Shown in pieces: positions 58,434-64,000 of a stretch of 64,000 nucleotides of DNA (position 1 is its first letter; each line of letters begins with the position of its first letter). Source of the DNA: an uncultured Bacillota bacterium (GTDB taxonomy: Bacteria > Bacillota > Dehalobacteriia > UBA7702); assembly GCA_934702375.1 (NCBI GenBank), contig CAKUYE010000002.1, positions 144,784-208,783 on the forward strand, read 5' to 3'. The notes under the pieces are model-generated. The model was given only the letters and a program-made list of their open reading frames with translations. It searched no databases and was not told the DNA's origin. The translations under genes and the position numbers were made by a program.

Positions 58434-58949
58434 ATGAAAAAATCATCAAAGAAAATCTGGAATATCATAACCTCTGTTCTCGTTGCCGCTGTGGTTATCC
58501 TTGCTGTTCTTCTCGTAGGGGTTCGCATCGTCGGCTTGCAGCCCTATACGGTGCTTTCCGGCTCCATGGAGCCTACCTACCACACCGGCTCCCTTATCTA
58601 TGTAAAATCTGTGGATCCTCAGGATATCCAAGTGGGAGATCCCATCACCTTCGTTCTGGATGAAAACCTCACCGTGGCAACCCACCGCGTGATCGAGATC
58701 GACGCCGCAAATCAGCATTTCTACACCAAAGGCGATGCCAATGAAAATGCCGATAGCGCTCCTGTCCATTTCGAAAATTTAATTGGGAAACCGATTTTCA
58801 CCATCCCCGGCCTGGGCTACTTGAATGCCTTCGTCCAAGAACCCCCCGGCCGCTACCTGGCAATAGCAGCCGCCCTAATCATAATAGCCCTATCCTTCGT
58901 CCCGGATCTCCTGGACGAAGATAAGAAAAAGAAAAAACAAAAAGAATAA
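58434..58949 (+). CDS. sipW: SipW-type (ER-type) signal peptidase I
   Basis: A 171-residue signal peptidase. An N-terminal membrane helix (about 10-33), catalytic Ser 44 in VLSGSMEPT and His 84 in VATHRVIEI (His in place of the usual Lys, the mark of ER-type/SipW enzymes), and GDANENAD follow. A C-terminal membrane helix (LAIAAALIIIALSFV) and a Lys-rich tail close it. SipW processes TasA and TapA in B. subtilis biofilms; here three TasA-like genes follow. ATG 58434 has AAGGA upstream, with a longer than usual spacer. Confidence 0.94.
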   Translation: MKKSSKKIWNIITSVLVAAVVILAVLLVGVRIVGLQPYTVLSGSMEPTYHTGSLIYVKSVDPQDIQVGDPITFVLDENLTVATHRVIEIDAANQHFYTKGDANENADSAPVHFENLIGKPIFTIPGLGYLNAFVQEPPGRYLAIAAALIIIALSFVPDLLDEDKKKKKQKE

Positions 58950-58960
58950 ACCACAGAAAA

Positions 58961-59335
58961 CCCATCCCAAGCAGGCAAAACAATGCCTTCCCCTTGAGGG
59001 GAAGGTGGGCACAAAGTCCTCGACCTTTTCGGGCAAATACCTTCGGCATTGGCTCCGAAGGGCACTAGGTTATCCTTGAAAATGCCTGCGGCATTTCCTA
59101 AGGTTAACCGTCGGATGAGACGTCGCGAAAGAAAAACAAACCTCCAAACAAAAAACAAACCTGCGGCAAAAACCCAGGCATCCCAAACCATCAAACCCCA
59201 CCCAAGTAGGCAAAAAGCATGCCTTCCCCTTGAGGGGAAGGTGGGCACGAAGTGCTCGGATGAGGTGTCGCGAAAGAAAAACAAACCTCCAAACAAAAAA
59301 ACAAACCTGCGGCGAAAGCCCAGGCATCCCAAAAA
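58961..59335. repeat. palindromic intergenic repeat, copy C (long unit then short unit)
   Basis: 58961-59190 is a long unit with the nested module (slightly degenerate: CTCGACCTTTT and GATGAGACGTCGCGA). 59199-59335 is a short unit in which GTGCTCGG joins GATGAGGTGTCGCGA directly. The pair lets the two forms be compared side by side. Confidence 0.9.
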
Positions 59336-59348
59336 ATAAAAAAAGAAC

Positions 59349-59420
59349 ACAATGCCGACCGAAGGAAGGTATTTCATGCAACCGAAGGTTGTATTTCACG
59401 CCCCGAAGGGGTATTTCATT
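59349..59420. repeat. ATTTCA mini-hairpin array, copy C
   Basis: Two hairpins, CAACC-GAA-GGTTG (59379-59391) and CCCC-GAA-GGGG (59401-59411), separated by TATTTCACG and bordered by TATTTCAT. The remaining gap to 59555 shows only a small hairpin AACGAC / GTCGTT (59540-59557). Confidence 0.82.
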
Positions 59421-59555
59421 CCATCCCCCGGAGAATGTCCCAAAAAAAGGACATCCCCTATGCTACAATAATCAAGGGCATCCTATACTACCGGAATAAA
59501 CAACAATAAGCAAACATTGTTAACACACTGAGTGAAAGAAACGACAAACAAGTCG

Positions 59556-59584
59556 TTACATAACTAAGCCAATAAATTTAAAAT
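59556..59584 (+). promoter_or_regulatory. candidate promoter of the first TasA-like gene
   Basis: TTACAT (59556-59561), 17-nt spacer, TAAAAT (59579-59584), 40 nt before the start codon. The A/T-rich context lowers confidence. Confidence 0.45.
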
Positions 59585-59623
59585 TAAATATTTTTTATCC
59601 CAATCAGAAGGAGGTGAAAACAA

Positions 59624-60229
59624 ATGAAAAAGAAAACGATCGCATTGATCCTGTCCTGCGTCTTAGTCCTCGGCTGCGCTATCGGCGGAACTTTTGCATG
59701 GTTGACTGATAAGACTGCTTCTGTGGTAAATACTTTTACTGTAGGTGATGTTGATATCGATTTGACTGAAACAGGTGCAGAAGGGGAAACCAATCTCAGT
59801 CAGGATTTCAAAATGATCCCTGGTACAGAGCTTTCTAAAGACCCGAAGGTTTCCGTAACAAATGATAGCGAAGATTGCTGGCTTTTCGTGAAAGTTGAAG
59901 AATCCTCTACTTTAAGTAAGTATATCAGTTATGGTATGGTAGATGGATGGACAGAATTAACCGGTGATAATATCCCTTCGAAAGTTTATTATCGTAAAGT
60001 ATTAGCTACAGATACTGTTCGCTCTTTCTCTGTAATTGGTTACAACAAAGCAGACGGGACTTTTGTTACGGATAAGGTATTGGTTAAGAACGGTGTTACT
60101 AAGCAGGATATGAATGATCTTGGGGCTGATGACGCAACTCAACCTACCTTAACCTTCACTGCATACGCAGTACAGTTGGCCGGTTTTGAAAACAACCCCG
60201 CAGATGCATGGGCAGAAGCTAACAGATAA
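59624..60229 (+). CDS. TasA/camelysin-like SipW-dependent surface protein 1
   Basis: A 201-residue secreted protein. The signal peptide (KKKTIALILSCVLVLGCAIGGTFAWLTDK) is of the SipW type, followed at once by the family segment VVNTFTVGDVDIDLTE, equivalent to the ATFASG start of mature TasA. A beta-rich body ends in a FTAYAVQLAGFENNPADAW motif shared with the next two proteins. It probably forms or modifies extracellular fibres. AAGGAGGTG lies 8 nt before the ATG. Three unequal paralogues in a row suggest duplication. Confidence 0.88.
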   Translation: MKKKTIALILSCVLVLGCAIGGTFAWLTDKTASVVNTFTVGDVDIDLTETGAEGETNLSQDFKMIPGTELSKDPKVSVTNDSEDCWLFVKVEESSTLSKYISYGMVDGWTELTGDNIPSKVYYRKVLATDTVRSFSVIGYNKADGTFVTDKVLVKNGVTKQDMNDLGADDATQPTLTFTAYAVQLAGFENNPADAWAEANR

Positions 60230-60239
60230 GCTTCACCCC

Positions 60240-60330
60240 ACCACTCCCTAAGGAGTAAAAAAATCCTTTCCCTGAAGGGGAAAAGGTAGTCTGGGAGCCG
60301 ATGGCAACCCATTGGCTCCCAAAGACTCTT
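60240..60330 (+). other. hairpin-rich spacer between TasA-like genes 1 and 2
   Basis: Contains ACTCC-CTAA-GGAGT (about 60243-60256), a CCTTTCCC / GGGGAAAAGG hairpin, and a long one: GTCTGGGAGCCGATGG pairing with CCATTGGCTCCCAAAGAC (60289-60327). No T run follows the last, so read-through into gene 2 is likely. Confidence 0.7.
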
Positions 60331-60354
60331 AAATGAGTTATGGAGGAAAATTAA

Positions 60355-61176
60355 ATGAAGAAAAAAATTGTTTCCCTCGCATTGGTTGCCGCTCTGGCCG
60401 CCATTTGCATCGTAGGTGCATCTCTTGCATATTTCACTGATAAAGACAATGCTGACAACACCTTCACTGTTGGTAACGTAAAAATCGATTTGATCGAACA
60501 GCAAAGAGGTGAAAACGGCTTGGAGCCTTTTGTACAGGGCAAGGAACTAATTCCCATTGTCGGCTCTGCTCAGGGTGAAAAAGATCAATACGGTATGCCT
60601 ACTGCAAAAAATTATGTTGATAAAATGATCACCGTAGCAAATACCGGTGCCAAGGATGCTTATATTCGTGTTTATTTCGCAATTCCTACCGCATTGGATG
60701 ATGGTTACGAAACCTTCAACGCTGGTTTGAACGTTCTCCATTTTAACTTTGGGAACAAAATGGTTAATGGCGCTGCAGTTTCCACTGAAGGTGCTGAATG
60801 GATCTGGACTCATGGTAGTAAATGGAACTATTTCGAAACAACGATTACCACTAAAAATAGTAAAAATGAAGATTTAGCAATCAAATATAATGTTTACTAT
60901 GCTGATTATTATCAGAAAGTTGCAGCCGGCGCTACTACCGAACAGTGCATTCAGGGTGTATACCTTGATAAAACTTTTGATATCAAAGCAGATGGTGCAT
61001 ATGCTTTCGGTGAAAAATTAACTCTTGATGAAGGTTGGGACTGGAATAGCGTTACCTGCCCTGTCTATGCTATCGCTTGCCAAACCGAAGGTTTTGATTC
61101 CGCTTCCGCAGCTTTCGATGCTGCATTCGGCGCTAACTTCAATCCTTGGGGTGGCACTGCAACCAATTGGCAATAA
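60355..61176 (+). CDS. TasA/camelysin-like SipW-dependent surface protein 2
   Basis: A 273-residue secreted protein. The signal peptide KKKIVSLALVAALAAICIVGASLAYFTDKDN is followed by ADNTFTVGNVKIDLIEQQ. The mid part has KMITVANTGAKDAYIRVYFAIP, and the C-terminus YAIACQTEGFDSASAAF matches its neighbours. It is longer than protein 1 and of about equal length to protein 3. GGAGGAAAA precedes the ATG. Confidence 0.88.
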   Translation: MKKKIVSLALVAALAAICIVGASLAYFTDKDNADNTFTVGNVKIDLIEQQRGENGLEPFVQGKELIPIVGSAQGEKDQYGMPTAKNYVDKMITVANTGAKDAYIRVYFAIPTALDDGYETFNAGLNVLHFNFGNKMVNGAAVSTEGAEWIWTHGSKWNYFETTITTKNSKNEDLAIKYNVYYADYYQKVAAGATTEQCIQGVYLDKTFDIKADGAYAFGEKLTLDEGWDWNSVTCPVYAIACQTEGFDSASAAFDAAFGANFNPWGGTATNWQ

Positions 61177-61193
61177 TAGACGTTAAGTCTTAA

Positions 61194-61290
61194 CTATGGC
61201 TCCGCCCGCCGGGCGGGCCATATGAGAGCCTCTGGTGCTCCGGAGGTTCTCATATGGCGTAGCGTGCACCAAGCGTCATAGTAACTCCGG
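61194..61290 (+). other. structured spacer between TasA-like genes 2 and 3 (paired-hairpin copy 1)
   Basis: GCCCGC-CGG-GCGGGC (61204-61218) is followed by a 16-17-bp hairpin GCCATATGAGAGCCTC / GGAGGTTCTCATATGGC (61217-61258). An outer ACTATG / CATAGT pair (about 61193-61198 and 61276-61281) could close both into a branched structure. Confidence 0.7.
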
Positions 61291-61328
61291 CGAAAGCCAA
61301 AATATTACTTCGAAAGGATAAGAAAATC

Positions 61329-62159
61329 ATGAAGAAAAAAATTCTCTTAGTTGGCGCAATGATGGTCTTAGTAGCCCTCGCTGCCGTAGGCATCACCATG
61401 GCTTACATGACCTCTCAAGATGAAGCAAAGAATACTTTCACTGTGGGTAATGTAAAAATTGAATTAAATGAACAGCAGAATTATGAAAAAAATGGTGATC
61501 CTAGCAAATTAGAGCCGTTTGAAAATGCTACCACTAAAGACGGTGAAGTAAATCCTAAAGCAAAAATTTTAAAACCGGGTAAATCTAATGACGGCAATGC
61601 TGTCAGCAAGATCGTAACAGTGAAAAATACCGGAAAAAATGATGCTTGGGTATGGGTTGATCTCTATGTTCCTGCCTATCTTGTAAGTAGTGAATATCCC
61701 ACAAATGAAAGTAAAAATGCTCTTCATTGGAATAGCTATGGTTGCTTCAATGTTGAATACAATTCTGGTAATTACTGGAGACTCGCAACGAGCGACGGTA
61801 TTGTAGATGCTGACCATAATGTTACTAATCCTAACATGGTAGCTGTTGCAGATGGTCTTTGGTATGATTACCAGTATGTTGGCATTAAAAATATTGATGA
61901 TACTGACTATGTTCAAATTCGTACTAAAATGAAAAAAACATTGCCTGCTGGTAAAATCTCTCTTCCTTGCCTCGCTCAGGTATACATGGATTGGCGTGTA
62001 ATGACCAATGATGATGGTACTAAATTTATTTTGCCTGCTGGTGAACCTATTTCCACTGATGCTTCTTGGGAAATTATCGTTAAAGCATACGCCATTCAGG
62101 CTGATGGTTTTGACGATGTCGATGCTGCTATCGCTGCTTTCAACAATAATGGTAACTAA
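61329..62159 (+). CDS. TasA/camelysin-like SipW-dependent surface protein 3
   Basis: A 276-residue secreted protein. The signal peptide KKKILLVGAMMVLVALAAVGITMAYMTSQDE runs into AKNTFTVGNVKIELNEQQ, almost identical to protein 2 at that point. KIVTVKNTGKNDAWVWVDLYVPAYL in the middle and the C-terminal IIVKAYAIQADGFDDVDAAIAAF are also shared. GAAAGGAT precedes the ATG. With sipW and the two paralogues it makes a likely matrix-fibre locus. Confidence 0.88.
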   Translation: MKKKILLVGAMMVLVALAAVGITMAYMTSQDEAKNTFTVGNVKIELNEQQNYEKNGDPSKLEPFENATTKDGEVNPKAKILKPGKSNDGNAVSKIVTVKNTGKNDAWVWVDLYVPAYLVSSEYPTNESKNALHWNSYGCFNVEYNSGNYWRLATSDGIVDADHNVTNPNMVAVADGLWYDYQYVGIKNIDDTDYVQIRTKMKKTLPAGKISLPCLAQVYMDWRVMTNDDGTKFILPAGEPISTDASWEIIVKAYAIQADGFDDVDAAIAAFNNNGN

Positions 62160-62342
62160 TCCCTCCATTCTTGGCGCGGAGGTGCAACGCGTATCATTCG
62201 CATGGATAGGATTTGTTGCTTGACTGTGCTTATGCAGTTTCCCGCAGATCCTATGCTTGCCATGTTCTGTGGCTGCGGATGTGAGTTTCTTAATCTACTG
62301 TGTAGATTCCTGCTTTGGCTTGATTTGCCGGAGCAGCGGTGC

Positions 62343-62425
62343 GAAAGCATCCATACCATGGCCGCTGCGGCGGCCCATGGGAGAGCATTTGCAAAGCGAA
62401 TGTTCTCCCATGGAAAGGAAAACCA
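62343..62425 (+). other. paired-hairpin element, copy 2
   Basis: GGCCGC-TGCG-GCGGCC (62360-62375) adjoins CCATGGGAGAGCATT / AATGTTCTCCCATGG (62375-62389 and 62399-62413), then CATGG / CCATG. The rest of 62160-62342 shows small palindromes but no gene. Confidence 0.7.
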
Positions 62426-62431
62426 TGTAGC

Positions 62432-62660
62432 AACCCCACCCAAGCAGGCAAAACTGCCTTCCCCTTTGAGGGGAAGGTGGCCACGAAGTGCTCGGCCTTT
62501 TCGGGCGAATGCCTGCGGCATTAGCGCCGAAGGGCACTAGGTTATCCTTGAAAATGCCTGCGGCATTTCCTAAGGTTAACCGTCGGATGAGGTGTCGCGA
62601 AGAAAAACCAAATTTCCAAACGAACCCCAAACCTGCGCAAAAAAAACAAGGCATCCAAAA
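62432..62660. repeat. palindromic intergenic repeat, copy D
   Basis: Long form with the nested module (TCGG before CCTTTTCGGGCG and after AACCG). It runs from AACCCCACCCAAGCAGGC to CCTGCGCAAAAAAAACAAGG. Nearly identical to copy A in the module. Confidence 0.9.
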
Positions 62661-62675
62661 AAATAAAAAAATGAA

Positions 62676-62880
62676 GCGTTGCCAAAAGCAACGCAACCAC
62701 AATGCCGACCAAAGGGAGGTATTTCATGCTGCCAAAGGCAGTATTTCATGCAACCGAAGGTTGTATTTCACGCCCCGAAGGGGTATTTCATCCAATAACC
62801 CCGCCAAAGACGGATTTCACCTCGCAAAGCGAGATTTCACCCCGGCAGGGCCGGGATTTCACGCTGCCGAAGGCAGCACT
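62676..62880. repeat. GCGTTGC hairpin and seven-unit ATTTCA mini-hairpin array (copy D)
   Basis: After GCGTTGCCAAAAGCAACGC (62676-62694) come seven hairpins: CTGCC-AAA-GGCAG (62729), CAACC-GAA-GGTTG (62751), CCCC-GAA-GGGG (62773), CCGCC-AAA-GACGG (62801), CTCGC-AAA-GCGAG (62821), CCCGGC-AGG-GCCGGG (62841) and GCTGCC-GAA-GGCAGC (62863). ATTTCA(C/T) joins nearly all of them. The tail to 62940 has another stem, GGAGAAG / CTTCTCC. Confidence 0.85.
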
Positions 62881-63019
62881 TGCCGACTCTACCCAAGAGT
62901 GCGGAGAAGATCACCTGCGTTGCGGATGACCTTCTCCGGCCCTCTCTTGTTCAGGGGTCGGATCGCGCACTAACCACGCGCGGGTATTCCTTTCATAACA
63001 TAGTTATTCTTGGTTGAGT

Positions 63020-63118
63020 AACCCTATGTGCTGCCGCCCCGGCAGCATATGGGAGAGCGCCTGAATTGCTTCGGACGTTCTCCCATACCCCCGTAAACAG
63101 CAACAGCGCGGAGGTATG
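63020..63118 (+). other. paired-hairpin element, copy 3
   Basis: GCTGCC-GCCCC-GGCAGC (63030-63046) is followed by TATGGGAGAGCG / CGTTCTCCCATA (63048-63059 and 63076-63087), then ATACC / GGTAT around 63085-63116. Confidence 0.7.
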
Positions 63119-63160
63119 AAACCAAATGCAGTGAATCGAAGCACTTGCAAAAGAAACTCC

Positions 63161-63242
63161 CCATGCCGCTTACCCTGCGGCCATGGGAGAGCATCTGTAA
63201 ACGCGGATGTTCTCCCATATCTCTGTTAGCCCGGAGATATGG
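63161..63242 (+). other. paired-hairpin element, copy 4
   Basis: GCCGC / GCGGC (63165-63169 and 63177-63181) is followed by ATGGGAGAGCATC / GATGTTCTCCCAT (63183-63195 and 63206-63218), then ATATCTC / GGAGATAT. Confidence 0.7.
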
Positions 63243-63281
63243 AGTGATAAACTGTGTTCAGTTTTTCATTAGTTTTCTTTC

Positions 63282-63360
63282 ACCATGGCTGCCTTTTTGG
63301 CGGTCATGGGAGTGGCTCTTCCCACCGTGGAGGATTCTCTCCCATGATCGGCAAAATGCC
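63282..63360 (+). other. paired-hairpin element, copy 5
   Basis: CATGGCTGCC-TTTTT-GGCGGTCATG (about 63284-63308) overlaps TCATGGGAG / CTCCCATGA (63304-63312 and 63339-63347), which encloses a GTGG / CCAC hairpin. It is the most diverged copy. Confidence 0.6.
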
Positions 63361-63436
63361 TGCACCATGCAAAGAAATGACGCTGCGAAAAATGAAAATT
63401 TCTTTGGGAATTTCAACACTTTTTCCCTAAAAAGCA

Positions 63437-63465
63437 TTGATGTTTTGCCTCATTTGCGGTAAAAT
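63437..63465 (+). promoter_or_regulatory. promoter upstream of the small basic ORF
   Basis: TTGATG (63437-63442), 17-nt spacer, TAAAAT (63460-63465). Confidence 0.6.
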
Positions 63466-63481
63466 ATAGGTAAGGTTTTTT

Positions 63482-63688
63482 ATGGGAAAAAATGCCGTTG
63501 CACAGCAGTTTTCCCGGGTATTGTCCCAAAAGAAAAGTTGCTTACGGCCCCGTTTTTCCAAAAATATTTCATTACGCATCTCGTTTCCGAAAGAACGCTT
63601 CTTACTACAGAAGCAACGGAACAACGTAACAAAAAAGAATCTTCCACAAGAAAAATTCTCGGTCTTTGAAAATGAAATAAAGAATTGA
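63482..63688 (+). CDS. hypothetical small basic protein
   Basis: A 68-residue frame, rich in Lys, Arg, Phe and Ser, beginning MGKNAVAQQFSRVLSQKK. It has no recognisable domain. It lies 17 nt after a good -10 box and has a partial Shine-Dalgarno (TAAGG), so it could be real, but composition and isolation in repeat-rich DNA leave it doubtful. Confidence 0.3.
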   Translation: MGKNAVAQQFSRVLSQKKSCLRPRFSKNISLRISFPKERFLLQKQRNNVTKKNLPQEKFSVFENEIKN

Positions 63689-63756
63689 AATGAAAAAAAT
63701 ATCCCAAAAGGATATTTAAAATAAAAATCTTCCAAAAAAGAAAAGCAATTAGAAAA

Positions 63757-64000
63757 CCACCCCAAGCAGGCAAAACAATGCCTTCCCCTTGAGGGGAAGG
63801 TGGGCACGAAGTGCTCGGATGAGGTGGCGTGACGGTAGAAAGTGGATTTCATAATCAACCTTTCTCCGGCGTGAAACCTAGTTTGTCCGTATTGCTTGCC
63901 GGACCAAGTAGCTTATGTACGCCGCAGTAACTCAGCTGTATGAAATGAGGATACGCCCATCGCGACACCTCATCAGTCAGCTGCGCTGCCAGCTTCCCCT
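63757..64000. repeat. palindromic intergenic repeat, copy E (short form, with inverted terminus, cut by window end)
   Basis: Starts ACCCCAAGCAGGCAAAAC, CTTCCCCTTGAGGGGAAGG, GTGCTCGGATGAGGTGGCGTGA (no nested module). At 63961-64000 the opposite orientation appears: CGCGACACCTCATC followed by an inverted GGGGAAGC. The two ends thus form terminal inverted repeats of a MITE-like unit of at least 244 bp. Confidence 0.75.

Noticed and set aside
62729..62877. The regular array was considered as a CRISPR.
   Set aside because: The constant part is only 6-7 nt and the variable parts are palindromes of 11-15 nt. There are no 25-40-nt repeats or cas genes.

Overview
The window reads as a chromosomal segment of an anaerobic, spore-forming Bacillota lineage (Clostridia-like; Negativicutes cannot be excluded from sequence alone). 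Evidence: strong AGGAGG-type ribosome binding sites with several TTG starts, a gene order close to the Bacillus subtilis ylxR-ylxQ-infB-rbfA-truB-ribF-rpsO-pnp-ylxY-mlpA-ymxH-spoVF-asd-dapA-rnj cluster, dipicolinate synthase (dpaAB), an intact SigK-family sigma factor, RNase J, HrcA/CIRCE control of groESL and an LtaS-like membrane sulfatase. No rRNA, prophage or CRISPR array was seen.

Layout. 1-9.3 kb: translation and RNA genes (rnpM end, ylxQ, infB, rbfA, nrnA, a fused truB-ribF, rpsO, pnp). 9.3-20.3 kb: ylxY, mlpA, dut, ymxH-like, dapB, LtaS-like protein, dpaAB, asd, dapA, rnj, which together make dihydrodipicolinate for lysine/peptidoglycan and dipicolinate for spores. 20.3-26.1 kb: three tRNAs, each with its own promoter and terminator, around a TtcA-like enzyme, DUF523, polA, mutM and coaE. 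26.1-37.3 kb: a B12/radical-SAM enzyme, a PduL-type acyltransferase, small membrane proteins, acpS-nnr-alr-udg and tsaE-tsaB/rimI-tsaD. The tsaD/cyclo-ligase gap (37.35-37.46 kb) holds four consensus DnaA boxes. 38-53 kb: groESL, a CooC-like ATPase, cyclophilin, EamA exporter, sirtuin, ECF sigma/membrane partner, SWIM protein, sigK, yqeG, aroK, tldD-pmbA, pepQ, efp and an acidic Cys-rich protein.

53-64 kb is different: palindrome-rich intergenic repeats occupy much of the DNA. It contains a lysine-riboswitch-controlled amino-acid ABC importer (minus strand). Next is a tyrosine recombinase lying inside a pair of perfect 27-bp inverted repeats (56669-56695 and 58104-58130), with an outward promoter just inside the right repeat. 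It is followed by a SipW-type signal peptidase and three TasA/camelysin-like surface proteins. The arrangement is that of a self-contained invertible promoter switch facing an extracellular-fibre/biofilm locus, with an intrinsic terminator just outside the left repeat where the promoter would point after inversion. A second, fixed promoter lies between the switch and sipW, so the switch need not be all-or-nothing.

The repeats include (i) a family of about 225 bp in which long and short forms differ by an 87-bp module bounded by TCGG, (ii) arrays of mini-hairpins with changing stems, three-base loops and a constant ATTTCA linker, and (iii) paired hairpins around CATGGGAGAG...CTCCCATG downstream of and between the TasA-like genes.
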